A stretch of 64,000 bases of DNA from Thalassotalea insulae. GTDB taxonomy: Bacteria > Pseudomonadota > Gammaproteobacteria > Enterobacterales > Alteromonadaceae. Shown here piece after piece: positions 36,259-45,846 of this stretch (position 1 is its first letter; the number at the start of each line of letters is the position of its first letter). The translations under genes and the position numbers were made by a program. Location: assembly GCF_030161395.1 (NCBI RefSeq), contig NZ_BSST01000001.1, positions 2,232,001 to 2,296,000 of the forward strand. Reading direction: 5' to 3'. The notes beneath the pieces are model-generated. The model saw only the letters and a list, made by a program, of their open reading frames with translations. It was not told the origin of the DNA and searched no databases.

Positions 36259-37311
36259 TTAGAGTGGATACCATTTTTTACCTGAATTTAAGATAAACCA
36301 GGGTTTGGAATACCAGTAGTAACGCCCAGGTTGGCTGATACTAGGAGCAGTACAGTTGCTGCGTACGCGACCAACAGGTAATGGAGCATTAAAGGTTAAA
36401 CGAAACTCTTTATCACTCAACCATTCTACTTGCTGTTTACCAATACCTGTGACGTAGCAGTTAAGCTGTGATTTTCTAAAATCATCGATAATCACATTAA
36501 AGTTTGCGAATGCTAGTGCGCCAAACTCATATATGGTGCTGTTATTTGATGCCTCTATAACAACAGGTAGAGAAGCAAATTTGTCTTTTAAGCTGGTGAT
36601 TTTATCGTAGGGCTGAGAGACTGGAAAGCGTGGCACCCGGGTTAGTGTGGTCGCTAATCCAACGGCTCCACTTTGCTGTGAAAACGCAATAAAGTCATGC
36701 TCAGCCACTAATTGTTCAATTGCCGGGGTGTATTCACCATAAGGATAAGCAAGGTATCGCCAGCTTTGTCCGGTTTTTTCTTCAATCATTGTTTCTGCTT
36801 TTAGCAGTAATTCACCTTGTTTAATTAACCATTGTGACTCTGTCATATCATCGGGTATTCTGGCGAGTGAATCATGATAAAAGCCATGGTTGGCGATAAT
36901 AACACCGCTGTCCGCCATCATTTTTAACTGTTGCCATGAAAGATAATTTGCCCTTTTTTTCTCGACTATGCCGGGGTTAACAAATATCGTGAACGGATAA
37001 TCAAAGCGGTCAAGAATCGGCTTTGCTTGCTGTAGAATATCCAAATAGGCATCATCAAAGGTTATCGCTACGGTTTTATCTGGTATCGGTTGTTGTTTGG
37101 TGATGCTATTCATGATTTCAGACAAAGCGACAACTCGATAACCGTTATCTGCCAGAAATTGCATGTGAGCTTCAAATTGCAGCGGTGCAATACTGGTGCT
37201 AACGGGTGTCTCAGTGCTGACATGGTGATACTGCAAAATTACCGCAGCTTCGCTGTTTAAATGGATGTTGGTCAGTAATAAATAAATGATAATTAATAAA
37301 TATTTTTTCAT
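36259..37311 (-). CDS. Secreted polysaccharide deacetylase family protein
   Basis: This encodes about 350 residues with a signal peptide. The NodB-type catalytic motifs are visible: TFDDAY (about 84-89) with the metal and base Asp residues, HGFYHDSL (about 145-152) and the later YPYGEY (about 190-195). It probably removes acetyl groups from a cell-surface or matrix polysaccharide; the substrate is not predictable. The start at 37311 was chosen for the signal peptide (MKKYLLIIIYLLL); the frame is open up to 37410 and the ribosome site is weak, so the N-terminus is uncertain. It is divergent from the MATE gene. Confidence 0.8.
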   Translation of the reverse strand: MKKYLLIIIYLLLTNIHLNSEAAVILQYHHVSTETPVSTSIAPLQFEAHMQFLADNGYRVVALSEIMNSITKQQPIPDKTVAITFDDAYLDILQQAKPILDRFDYPFTIFVNPGIVEKKRANYLSWQQLKMMADSGVIIANHGFYHDSLARIPDDMTESQWLIKQGELLLKAETMIEEKTGQSWRYLAYPYGEYTPAIEQLVAEHDFIAFSQQSGAVGLATTLTRVPRFPVSQPYDKITSLKDKFASLPVVIEASNNSTIYEFGALAFANFNVIIDDFRKSQLNCYVTGIGKQQVEWLSDKEFRLTFNAPLPVGRVRSNCTAPSISQPGRYYWYSKPWFILNSGKKWYPL

Positions 37312-37392
37312 ATCAGATTGCAATGTATCGCGTCTTGAGTGAATGCTAGTCATGTTATTATATAAGTTTAGCGCAAATAGGTATGAATCTTT

Positions 37393-38718
37393 TTGAAAAA
37401 TAATCTCCATTTCCAGTTATTCGTTATTGCATTGCCGATGATTTTATCGAATATAACGGTGCCGCTGTTGGGATTAGTTGATACTGCGGTCATTGGTCAT
37501 CTTGAGCATGCTTACTATTTAGGTGCCAGTACAGTAGGAGCGACCATCATCTCTTCTATTACCTGGCTCTGTGGCTTTTTACGCATGAGTACCACCGGCC
37601 TAGCTGCTCAAGCTTATGGCAAGCAAGATTCAGCACTGAATATGCTAGTCTTAGGGCGAGGGTTAGTTGTCGCCATAGTGATTGGTTTATTGGCAGTATT
37701 GTTACAAGTCCCTTTTATCGATTTTGCGCTAGAGCTTTCGGGGGGGTCAACACAAGTACAACATTATGCCAGTCAATATGCGCATATCCGCATCTGGGGA
37801 CTACCGGCTTCATTGGCAAATTTAGTGGTGCTTGGCTGGCTGCTGGGGAATCATTATGCCAAGTCTGTGATGTGGTTACTGATCTTTACTAACTTGGTTA
37901 ACCTAGTATTAGATTTGTTATTTGTTGTTTGTTTTCACTATCAGGTTGCCGGTGTCGCTTATGCAACCTTAATTGCAGAATACTCAAGCCTAATTGCAGG
38001 ACTGTGGGTCATTGCCGGTAAAGTCAAGCCATTAACTAATCAGTTATATCAGCAGTTGAAAATACAGTTATTGGAGCAACAGGCCTTAATTCGTTATTTC
38101 AAATTAAATCGTGATATCGTTTTAAGAACTTTGTCACTGCAGTTGTGCTTTATTTTTATTACTTTTCAAGGCGCGAGATTAGGCGATACCGTGGTGGCAG
38201 CGAATGCAATCTTAATGAATTTTTTATTGTTTATTTCCTTTGGTCTTGATGGTATTGCCAATGCCGTAGAAGTGATGGTAGGTAAAGCAAAAGGGGCGAA
38301 AGATGCTTTAGCGTTTAAGCAGATATTTGGCATTAGCTTATTGTGGACGTCGATCTTTGCCTTGCTTTATTGTTTGTTGTTTTTCTTTGGTGGCCATTAT
38401 TTGATTCGGCTGATTTCGTCGATTGAAGCGGTTGTTAACTTTGCTGAACAATATTTAATCTGGATTATTATCCTGCCGTTAGTTGCTTGCTGGAGTTATT
38501 TATTTGATGGTATTTATATTGGATTAACGCAAGCTAAGGCGATGCGTAACAGTATGATGGTAGCAACATTCGGTTGTTTCTTTCCGCTTTGGTGGTTGTT
38601 GCAAGACTTGGGAAATCACGGTTTATGGCTGGCGTTTTCAGGTTTTATGCTTGCGCGAGGGGTAACTCTTGCTTGGCATTTACGGGTTAAACTTTGGCAT
38701 AGTGCAGTATTGCATTAA
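37393..38718 (+). CDS. MATE family efflux transporter (DinF-like)
   Basis: This encodes 441 residues with twelve membrane helices. The N-terminal FVIALPMILSNITVPLLGLVDTAVIGHL is the DinF-type MATE signature. It exports cationic compounds in exchange for Na+ or H+. No ATG is available at the right place; a TTG at 37393 is used here. A terminator hairpin follows the stop at 38723-38757. Confidence 0.88.
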   Translation: MKNNLHFQLFVIALPMILSNITVPLLGLVDTAVIGHLEHAYYLGASTVGATIISSITWLCGFLRMSTTGLAAQAYGKQDSALNMLVLGRGLVVAIVIGLLAVLLQVPFIDFALELSGGSTQVQHYASQYAHIRIWGLPASLANLVVLGWLLGNHYAKSVMWLLIFTNLVNLVLDLLFVVCFHYQVAGVAYATLIAEYSSLIAGLWVIAGKVKPLTNQLYQQLKIQLLEQQALIRYFKLNRDIVLRTLSLQLCFIFITFQGARLGDTVVAANAILMNFLLFISFGLDGIANAVEVMVGKAKGAKDALAFKQIFGISLLWTSIFALLYCLLFFFGGHYLIRLISSIEAVVNFAEQYLIWIIILPLVACWSYLFDGIYIGLTQAKAMRNSMMVATFGCFFPLWWLLQDLGNHGLWLAFSGFMLARGVTLAWHLRVKLWHSAVLH

Positions 38719-38722
38719 TAAA

Positions 38723-38757
38723 AAAGCCAGGCGTTGTTATTAACGACGCCTGGCTTT
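38723..38757. terminator. Bidirectional terminator between MATE and nfuA
   Basis: AAAGCCAGGCGT and ACGCCTGGCTTT form a 12-bp stem with an 11-base loop. It has A-rich sequence on the left and TTTAAATT on the right, and lies between two convergent stops. Confidence 0.9.
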
Positions 38758-38773
38758 AAATTATTACTTGGAT

Positions 38774-39352
38774 TTAGTAGTAGGAATGCTCACCACGTTG
38801 ATGTTCGGTCATATCGCGAACACCTTTAATTTCCCCACCCATAATTTCCAACAACTGTTTTTCAATGCCATCTTTTACCGTGACGTCGATTTGACTACAG
38901 CCGTTACAGCCGCCCCCAAATTGTAAAACTGCATAACCATCATCAGTGATTTCCATCAGCGTACATTCACCACCGTGGCCAGCAAGTTGTGGATTTACCT
39001 CTGCCTTTAAGAAATAATCAACACGCTCAAATAATGGCGCATCATCTGCAACTTTACGTAATTTAGCGTTAGGAGCTTTTAGGGTTAACTGTGAACCCAT
39101 TTGGTCAGTAGTGAAGTCGATTTCAGCATCTTCAAGAAATGGTTTACTGTCAGCGTCGATATAAGCAGAAAAATGCTCAAATGGAACTTCCAGATCTTCT
39201 GGTTCAACCGCATCAGGTGGACAATAAGACACCCCACATTCAGCGCTTGCGGTTCCAGGGTTGACAACAAATACGCGGATGTGTGTTCCTTCGGCTTGCT
39301 GAGCTAATAGCTTTACAAAGTGGGCCTGTGCTGATTCTGAAATTGTGATCAT
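38774..39352 (-). CDS. nfuA: Fe-S biogenesis protein NfuA
   Basis: This encodes 192 residues: an A-type-like N-terminal domain (ISESAQAHFVKLLAQQ) and a C-terminal Nfu domain with the cluster ligands in FGGGCNGCSQIDVTVKDG (about 147-164). It carries and delivers 4Fe-4S clusters under oxidative stress or iron limitation. Length is typical. Confidence 0.96.
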   Translation of the reverse strand: MITISESAQAHFVKLLAQQAEGTHIRVFVVNPGTASAECGVSYCPPDAVEPEDLEVPFEHFSAYIDADSKPFLEDAEIDFTTDQMGSQLTLKAPNAKLRKVADDAPLFERVDYFLKAEVNPQLAGHGGECTLMEITDDGYAVLQFGGGCNGCSQIDVTVKDGIEKQLLEIMGGEIKGVRDMTEHQRGEHSYY

Positions 39353-39421
39353 GATGAAAATTCACTCTTAACTGCATTTAAAATTGCTAAACAAGGGTAT
39401 TAGCTAATAATTTCATTGTTT

Positions 39422-39450
39422 AGATACCTGACTAAATTAGTCAGGTATCT
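39422..39450. other. Long stem-loop in the nfuA/M14 divergent region
   Basis: A 13-bp perfect stem (AGATACCTGACTA and TAGTCAGGTATCT) has a 3-base loop and is followed by TTATTTTA in the plus direction. It looks like an intrinsic terminator but sits between two divergent starts, where no plus-strand transcript is expected to end. It could be an operator palindrome or end a short unseen RNA. Confidence 0.6.
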
Positions 39451-39634
39451 TTATTTTACTCTGCTTCAAAGTTATGTGCTAGTGATCGGCTAATAAATTT
39501 ACCGACTTAGACTACGAATAATGAAAAAATAGCCAAAATAGCTAAGGTTGTCAGGGTTAAGTGCTGGCTGATATGGGCAGAGTTTGCTATTTTGACGGCA
39601 CTAATACAGAAGTTAATTTTAGCCAGGAATTATT

Positions 39635-42178
39635 ATGGGTTATCGCTTAACGATAAGTTTACTCGTTACTTTTTATCTGCAATCGCTAGTGGCTGTTGCG
39701 GCCAATGTTGAAAAGTATCTACCAAAGATGCAGCAATATAAGCAAGAGATCACTAAACCAGAAGCTATGTTAGGGTTTGGGCTTGGTGAGCGTCATATTC
39801 GCCATGATCAGTTGGTGCATTACCTAGAACAGTTAGCGAAAGAGTCAAAGCGGATAAAATTAACCAACATTGGTTATACCAAGGAAATGCGTAAGCAATT
39901 GTTGTTAACTGTTTCAACGCCGGAAAACCTGGCTCAGTTACCGCACTTATTACAACAAGCTGAGCAACAAAGTGCAGAGGCACCATTGGTTATCTGGCTT
40001 GGCTATTCAGTGCATGGCGATGAAATCAGTGGTAGTAATGCCGCATTGGCGGTTGCTTATTATTTGGCAGCCAGTAACGACGAATCGGTGCAGCAAATAC
40101 TGAAGGATACGATTATTGTTATCGAACCAAGTATTAACCCGGATGGTATGGATCGTTTTGTTAACTGGGTTAACACCCATCGCGGAAGTACCGAAAATGC
40201 TGATCCTAACCACATCGAACATCATCAGGGCTGGCGTACCGGAAGAACCAATCATTTTGGTTTTGATCTCAATCGCGATTGGTTATTGTTGACTCAGCAG
40301 GAAACACAAAACCGTATGCGCTATTATCATCAATATCAGCCTCATGTGCTGGGGGATTACCACGAAATGGGGGCGAACGGCAGTTATTTTTTTCAGCCGG
40401 GAATTTTGAGTCGAACCCATCCTTTAACCCCAAAAACTAACACTGAATTAACCCAGTTACTGGCGACTTTTCATGCTAAGGCGTTAGATCGGGATAATCG
40501 TTTGTATTATAGTCAGGAAAAATTTGATGACTTTTACTATGGTAAAGGCTCGACATATCCGGATATTAACGGCGGTGTAGGTATATTGTTTGAGCAGGCC
40601 AGCAGCCGGGGTGTTCAGCAAGATACGGTGAATGGTTTATTAACGTTTGAATATGGCATTCAAAATCATGTTTACACATCACTGTCTACGATTAATGGTG
40701 CTTGGCAAAACCGTACCCAGTTTAAACAGTATCGTAAAAAGTTTTATCAGGAAGCATTGAAACTTGCCGATGATGAAAAGTTTACTGGTTATTTGCTGAC
40801 GGAAAAGCAGGATAAGTACCGATTAAATACTTTTCTTACTAAGTTAAAGCAGCATCAAATCAATGTTTATCCGTTAACTGAAGATTTCCGCTTAGATGGT
40901 AAATTGTACCAGAAGGAGAGTAGTTATTATTTGCCACTGGCACAAAAGCAGTATCGGGTGATTCAAGCCTTGTTTAATCAGCAACAAGAATTTCAGGATA
41001 ATACCTTTTATGATGTTTCTGGCTGGACTTTACCACTGGCGATGGATATTGATTTTCAAACTGTTAAGCGTACTTGGGGCCTAGATATCGCTAAAACGCC
41101 GTGGCAATTGTCGGCTGATAAGACGATTAGCATAGATCGGCAAGCTTATGCCTATGCGTTTGAATGGCATGACTTTTTAGCGCCCAAATTACTTAATCAG
41201 TTACTAGCGCATGGCGTACAGGCTAAAGTTGCAAATCGTATCTTTAGCGCGCAGACCCAAAGCGGCAATAAAAGTTTTGCGGCAGGTGCTATCATTATTC
41301 CAGCGGCGATTCAGCAGCAGCCACAATGGCGTGAGCTAGTGGCTCAATATGCACAAGAAAATCAAATTCAGGTTTTTAGTTTAACTACAGGATTGACTCC
41401 GCAAGGGATCGATCTGGGTTCTGGGTCAATGCGTAAAATCGATCCTGTTAAAGTGTTGCTTGTTGGTGGTAAAGGTAGTTCGCAATATGAAGCGGCTGAA
41501 GTTTTATACTATCTGGACGAAATGCTGAGTATACCTGTGACTGTAGTTGAACAGAGCCGGCTATCAACAATTGACTTAGCCCAATACAGCCATCTGTTAA
41601 TGGTGGACGGAAGCTATAAAAATTTAAGTAAAGTGACGGTTGAAAACATTAAGCTGTGGTTAGAAAGCGGCGGTGTGTTGTTCGGACAAAAGCGTGCGGC
41701 TTCCTGGTTAGCAGAAAAGGAAATAGTTAAAGCGAAATTTGTCAGCAAAGAACATATCGATGAACTATTTGATACCGATGGCTTGAATTATCAGGATAAA
41801 GAACGCTTAGCGGCACGTAAACGTATTGCTGGTGCAATTTTTGAAAGCCAGTTAGATCTAAGTCACCCGTTAGCCTATGGTTATACTGATCAGCAATTGC
41901 CATTGTTTCGAAATAGTACCTTAATTATTGACAGCTATGCGCAGCCATTTATGACTGTTGCTAACTATAGTGCTAAACCGTTAATGAGTGGTTATACCGA
42001 CAGGACCTTAGTTAATCGTATTGCGAATAATCCTGCAATTATTGCCCATGATTATGGCAAAGGACGGGTAATTGTTAGTGTTGATAATCTAGCATTTCGA
42101 GGTTACTGGCTCGGCAGCGCAAAAATACTGGCGAATAGCTTATTTTTTGCTAAAGCGTTTAGCGCTTCCGCACTATAA
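39635..42178 (+). CDS. Secreted M14-family zinc carboxypeptidase
   Basis: This encodes 847 residues with a signal peptide ending near VAVAA. The M14 catalytic domain covers about 50-370. The zinc ligands HGDE (about 125-128) and His in GDYHEMG (about 240-246), the substrate-binding FDLNRDW (about 208-214) and the catalytic Glu in ILFEQAS (about 318-324) are all present. The remaining 470 residues form C-terminal domains, including a GATase1-like part around 600-700. It is a periplasmic or secreted peptidase. It belongs to a long M14 variety common in marine gammaproteobacteria. Confidence 0.92.
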   Translation: MGYRLTISLLVTFYLQSLVAVAANVEKYLPKMQQYKQEITKPEAMLGFGLGERHIRHDQLVHYLEQLAKESKRIKLTNIGYTKEMRKQLLLTVSTPENLAQLPHLLQQAEQQSAEAPLVIWLGYSVHGDEISGSNAALAVAYYLAASNDESVQQILKDTIIVIEPSINPDGMDRFVNWVNTHRGSTENADPNHIEHHQGWRTGRTNHFGFDLNRDWLLLTQQETQNRMRYYHQYQPHVLGDYHEMGANGSYFFQPGILSRTHPLTPKTNTELTQLLATFHAKALDRDNRLYYSQEKFDDFYYGKGSTYPDINGGVGILFEQASSRGVQQDTVNGLLTFEYGIQNHVYTSLSTINGAWQNRTQFKQYRKKFYQEALKLADDEKFTGYLLTEKQDKYRLNTFLTKLKQHQINVYPLTEDFRLDGKLYQKESSYYLPLAQKQYRVIQALFNQQQEFQDNTFYDVSGWTLPLAMDIDFQTVKRTWGLDIAKTPWQLSADKTISIDRQAYAYAFEWHDFLAPKLLNQLLAHGVQAKVANRIFSAQTQSGNKSFAAGAIIIPAAIQQQPQWRELVAQYAQENQIQVFSLTTGLTPQGIDLGSGSMRKIDPVKVLLVGGKGSSQYEAAEVLYYLDEMLSIPVTVVEQSRLSTIDLAQYSHLLMVDGSYKNLSKVTVENIKLWLESGGVLFGQKRAASWLAEKEIVKAKFVSKEHIDELFDTDGLNYQDKERLAARKRIAGAIFESQLDLSHPLAYGYTDQQLPLFRNSTLIIDSYAQPFMTVANYSAKPLMSGYTDRTLVNRIANNPAIIAHDYGKGRVIVSVDNLAFRGYWLGSAKILANSLFFAKAFSASAL

Positions 42179-42187
42179 TCAATTCTC

Positions 42188-42940
42188 TTACTTTTTGCTG
42201 GGGAGAGTGAATGCGACAGTCAGTACCGTCACTTTCTCTACTCCTCTGTTTTTTAACAGTTTACAAATTGCATTTACTGTCGTGCCTGTGGTGATAACGT
42301 CATCGAGCAATATCAGTTGTGGTGGAAATTTTTGTTTGTTATCGGTAAGGCTAAACGCTTGATTGATATTTTTTCGTCGTTGCATGCCACTTTGTCCAAC
42401 CTGGCTTGGCAAAGATTTATCTCGGATAAGGGCATCGGGCAGATAGTTTAATTCGGTATATTGAGCGAATGATTTTGCGATCAAGTGCGCCTGATTATAA
42501 CCCCGGTTTTGCCATTTCGTGAGATGAACAGGTACAGATAATATCGGGATCTTTAGGTTATTATCGGGTAATTTTTTCCATAATTGGCTTAACAGAAAAC
42601 CGAGTAAGTCGGCTAACTCAAAGCGGTTGTGATATTTCAGTTGTTTTAATAATGAATCTATTGGCCAAAGGTAAGGGGTTAATGCCAGTAAGCGATCAAA
42701 ATTTCGTTTAGGAAATAATTTATCAACGGCAGGCCAATTAAGCAGATCATAGTGGCACTGTGATAGCTGAAAACGCGGTAAATCTTCATTGCAATATAGG
42801 CACAATAACGGATGTATTAACTCTGTACCCTGACATAATTCGCAGCAACTAGTGGTCAGCTTTAATTGCTGATAAAACGGCTCTAATTTAATGCATCTGC
42901 TTGCTAAGCCCAATAATTTTTGTCGATAGAGCAATTCCAT
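42188..42940 (-). CDS. comF: ComF/GntX family phosphoribosyltransferase-like protein
   Basis: This encodes 250 residues. An N-terminal zinc-finger-like segment (CCELCQG, then CLYCNEDL) is followed by a phosphoribosyltransferase domain whose PRPP loop reads LILLDDVITTGTTVNA near residue 215. The family is linked to DNA uptake and use of DNA as nutrient. The chosen ATG at 42940 matches family N-termini; the longer frame to 43030 overlaps bioH on the opposite strand. Confidence 0.9.
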   Translation of the reverse strand: MELLYRQKLLGLASRCIKLEPFYQQLKLTTSCCELCQGTELIHPLLCLYCNEDLPRFQLSQCHYDLLNWPAVDKLFPKRNFDRLLALTPYLWPIDSLLKQLKYHNRFELADLLGFLLSQLWKKLPDNNLKIPILSVPVHLTKWQNRGYNQAHLIAKSFAQYTELNYLPDALIRDKSLPSQVGQSGMQRRKNINQAFSLTDNKQKFPPQLILLDDVITTGTTVNAICKLLKNRGVEKVTVLTVAFTLPSKK

Positions 42941-42989
42941 TTGCCAAGACCTTTCTATAAACTGACGCTTTTTTATCTTTAAGCAAAGC

Positions 42990-43769
42990 ATGGCAGAAAT
43001 GTTAAAAATAGCGAGTATCGGGGCTGGCACGCCGATTGTTTTAATCCATGGTTGGGGATTAAACTCCGGTGTCTGGCAACCTATGGTTGAACAGTTACAA
43101 CATCAATTTAAGATGATCACTATAGATATCCCAGGTTATGGTGAAAATCTTGATATTGAACTGTCGCCCTATACCATAGAACATATTGCGCAACACATGG
43201 TCGAAACAGTAGCTGAACCGGCAATCTACCTTGGCTGGTCATTAGGTGGCTTAGTTGCAAGCCAGATAGCGTTTCAATTTCCTGAAATGGTGAAAGGTTT
43301 AGTGACGGTTGCCAGTACGCCTTATTTTGTTAAACAGCAAAATTGGCCAGGTATTGAAGCTAATGTTCTACAGTTATTTCATCGCCAGCTTAATCAAGAT
43401 ATTAAGAAAACTATCGATAACTTTTTAAAAATTCAGGCAATGGGAAGTCCCCATGTTCGTCAAGATATTAAGCTTATCCGTGATCTGGTAATGCAATACC
43501 CGATGCCGTCAGCATATACCCTAGATTTATCATTAAGCTTTTTAGAACAAGTCGATCAACGTCAAATATTAGCCGAGATATCAGTACCTTTATTGCGCAT
43601 TTACGGTAAGTTAGATGGCCTGGTACCTAAAGCGGTGATCCCACTCGTTGATAAATTAGTGCCCAACAGTGAAAAAGTCATTATTGAGCGAGCATCACAC
43701 GCGCCTTTTATTAGTGAATTAAAAGTGTTCACTGAGTCAATCACTCAGTGGATAAACGAGTGCTGCTAG
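42990..43769 (+). CDS. bioH: Pimeloyl-ACP methyl ester carboxylesterase BioH
   Basis: This encodes 259 residues of the alpha/beta-hydrolase fold. The oxyanion-hole HGWGLNSGVWQ is at about 20-30, the nucleophile Ser in GWSLGGLVA at about 81-89, the Asp in YGKLDGLVP at about 207-215 and the His in ASHAPFIS at about 236-243. BioH frees pimeloyl-ACP for biotin synthesis. The gene is divergent from comF, the usual arrangement in gammaproteobacteria. Confidence 0.94.
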   Translation: MAEMLKIASIGAGTPIVLIHGWGLNSGVWQPMVEQLQHQFKMITIDIPGYGENLDIELSPYTIEHIAQHMVETVAEPAIYLGWSLGGLVASQIAFQFPEMVKGLVTVASTPYFVKQQNWPGIEANVLQLFHRQLNQDIKKTIDNFLKIQAMGSPHVRQDIKLIRDLVMQYPMPSAYTLDLSLSFLEQVDQRQILAEISVPLLRIYGKLDGLVPKAVIPLVDKLVPNSEKVIIERASHAPFISELKVFTESITQWINECC

Positions 43770-43898
43770 GGTATAGAAAGAGCTTAAAGCTTTACATTTC
43801 TACACTTTTGGTTAATAATTAATCAGATAACTTTGATAGATATCGGTAGTAATTACAATGCTTGCTAGCGCATTGTTGAGATATTGAGGGGTGATAAC

Positions 43899-44192
43899 GT
43901 GGAAATTCAATCCGCCTTTAATTCAGGCATTCAAGGCTTTAATAAAGCTACTGAAACTGCTAATCAGGCAGCTGCGGATATAGTGGCATCTACTACTTTT
44001 GATGAGCAAGACTTTTCTACGGATACGGAAACCGGTGGTAGTGAAACTCAAACTGCATCAGCAGAGCAACGGCCAAACCTAAATCAGTCTATTGTTGAGT
44101 TAAAAGTGGCTGAACATCAGGCGAAAGCATCGGCGAAAGTGATAAAATCTGCAGATGAAAACCTTGGTACTTTATTGGATGTTAGTGTTTAA
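43899..44192 (+). CDS. Small protein paired with the SprA-related gene
   Basis: This encodes 97 residues from a GTG with GAGGGG upstream. It has no signal peptide. It begins VEIQSAFNSGIQGFNKA and is rich in Ala, Thr, Glu and Gln, resembling N-terminal pieces of flagellar rod or hook proteins; the C-terminus ends KSADENLGTLLDVSV, like the C-terminal helix of flagellar axial proteins. This resemblance is by eye. It lies 3 bp from the SprA-related gene, so they are coupled. Confidence 0.7.
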   Translation: MEIQSAFNSGIQGFNKATETANQAAADIVASTTFDEQDFSTDTETGGSETQTASAEQRPNLNQSIVELKVAEHQAKASAKVIKSADENLGTLLDVSV

Positions 44193-44195
44193 ATT

Positions 44196-45137
44196 ATGAA
44201 TATTACGCCGCAAGCGCCAACCATTCCTATCCCTACAGTAGCGAACCCAGCTACTGAGGCCTTGCGTCGTGAAAATCATCAACGAGAAGTGATCACTCAA
44301 CCTGCCGCAGCTCAGCAATCTGCATCGGAAAAAGGTGTCGCCTCAGAACGTGAACGAGCAAAATCACCAGCCCAGCAGAATGAACAAGTTGATTTTGCAG
44401 AAATTCAAAAGAAACTTTCACAGCAAAACCGCACTATTAGTGATGAGCAAGGTGCAGAGGACCAAGCTCAGGAACAAGAAACAGATACTAAGCAGCAAGC
44501 GCAAGCGACTGATAAAAGTGAGCAAATTTCTGATCCTGAAATTCAACGAGAAATCAAAGAGCTTAAATTAAGAGATCAAGAAGTTAGAGCGCATGAGCAG
44601 GCGCATGCGGCAACTGGTGGTGTGGCAACAGGAGCTCCGTCTTATAGTTTTGAAGTTGGCCCGGATGGTAAAAAATATGCAGTTGAAGGTGAGGTTTCGG
44701 TAGATTTAACCCCAGTGAGTGGCGATCCTAGGGCAACTATCACTAAAATGCAGAAAGTTTATAATGCTGCACTAGCGCCAGCGAACCCCTCGATACAAGA
44801 TATGCGTGTTGCCAGTTCAGCTGCTCGTATCATTACTCAGGCGCAATCACAGCTATTAGATCAAGCACAACAGCAAGGTGATGAAGAGACTAAATCGTCG
44901 AACTTTGAACCCTCTACCAATACCCCTAACCGAGATCGCTTTAATAACGAAACTGTATCTACAGATGATAATGGCTTTGATCAATTTATTAATCAAACTC
45001 TTGAGTCACAAGAAGCAATCGCACCCACCAGAGCACTTGAAATAGATGCGCGGGCACAGCGAATCGAGAGTTTTTATAGCAATATTAATCAGGCGTATGA
45101 ACGTCCAGCTAATTATCAGTTCGAGTTAACCGCTTAG
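44196..45137 (+). CDS. SprA-related putative metalloprotease
   Basis: This encodes 313 residues. A low-complexity Gln/Glu-rich N-terminus (about 1-125) precedes the SprA-related domain (about 125-225) with LRDQEVRAHEQAHAA, GPDGKKYAVEGEVSVD and MRVASSAA. HEQAH has the HExxH form of a zinc metalloprotease. The family (also named for CJM1_0395) is widespread and has no established function. A bidirectional terminator follows at 45160-45187. Confidence 0.88.
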   Translation: MNITPQAPTIPIPTVANPATEALRRENHQREVITQPAAAQQSASEKGVASERERAKSPAQQNEQVDFAEIQKKLSQQNRTISDEQGAEDQAQEQETDTKQQAQATDKSEQISDPEIQREIKELKLRDQEVRAHEQAHAATGGVATGAPSYSFEVGPDGKKYAVEGEVSVDLTPVSGDPRATITKMQKVYNAALAPANPSIQDMRVASSAARIITQAQSQLLDQAQQQGDEETKSSNFEPSTNTPNRDRFNNETVSTDDNGFDQFINQTLESQEAIAPTRALEIDARAQRIESFYSNINQAYERPANYQFELTA

Positions 45138-45159
45138 CTATCAGTTATTATTGGCAAAT

Positions 45160-45187
45160 AAAAGCCCGCTAAATTTAGCGGGCTTTT
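45160..45187. terminator. Bidirectional terminator, SprA-related gene and pyrE
   Basis: AAAAGCCCGCTAAA and TTTAGCGGGCTTTT form a perfect 14-bp inverted repeat, followed by T-rich sequence on both strands, between convergent genes. Confidence 0.93.
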
Positions 45188-45194
45188 ATTTTGA

Positions 45195-45836
45195 TTAAAT
45201 ACCGTAATCCTGACGGTATTGTTTAATGCTGGCGAGGCTATCTGCCATATTCGGCTGCTCTTCCAGATAGCTAATTAAGTCAGCTAGCGTAACAATAGAG
45301 ATCACTGTTGTACCAAAATCTCGTTCCACTTCCTGAATTGCAGATAATTCACCTTTCCCTTTTTCCTGGCGATCAAGGGCAATTAATACTCCAGATAACT
45401 CCGCGCCATTGGCTTTAATGATTTCCATTGATTCGCGAATTGCTGTACCAGCAGTGATAACATCATCTACCAACATAACCTTACCTTCCAGCGCAGAGCC
45501 GACTAAACTCCCCCCTTCGCCGTGAGTTTTAGCTTCTTTACGGTTAAAGCAATAAGGAATATCGAGGTTATGATGATCAGATAACGCAACGGCTGTGGTA
45601 GTGGCAATAGGAATACCTTTGTACGCCGGGCCAAATAGCAGATCAAAATTGATCTTGGCATCAACAAGTGCAGCGGCGTAGAAACGCCCTAAACGAGCTA
45701 AATCACGACCAGTATTAAATAAGCCGGCATTAAAAAAATAAGGACTAGTGCGACCTGATTTTAAGGTAAACTCGCCAAAACGTAATACTTGCTTCTCCAG
45801 AGCAAATTCAATAAATTCGCGTTGATAATCTTTCAT
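45195..45836 (-). CDS. pyrE: Orotate phosphoribosyltransferase
   Basis: This encodes 213 residues. The PRPP-binding loop is VMLVDDVITAGTAIRES (about 120-136) and the N-terminus has FTLKSGRTSPYFFNAG. It makes orotidine 5'-phosphate in pyrimidine synthesis. It follows rph by 10 bp, the usual rph-pyrE operon, in which rph translation and an attenuator can control pyrE; I see no clear attenuator in the 10-bp gap. Confidence 0.97.
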   Translation of the reverse strand: MKDYQREFIEFALEKQVLRFGEFTLKSGRTSPYFFNAGLFNTGRDLARLGRFYAAALVDAKINFDLLFGPAYKGIPIATTTAVALSDHHNLDIPYCFNRKEAKTHGEGGSLVGSALEGKVMLVDDVITAGTAIRESMEIIKANGAELSGVLIALDRQEKGKGELSAIQEVERDFGTTVISIVTLADLISYLEEQPNMADSLASIKQYRQDYGI

Positions 45837-45846
45837 CGTTCGCTCC

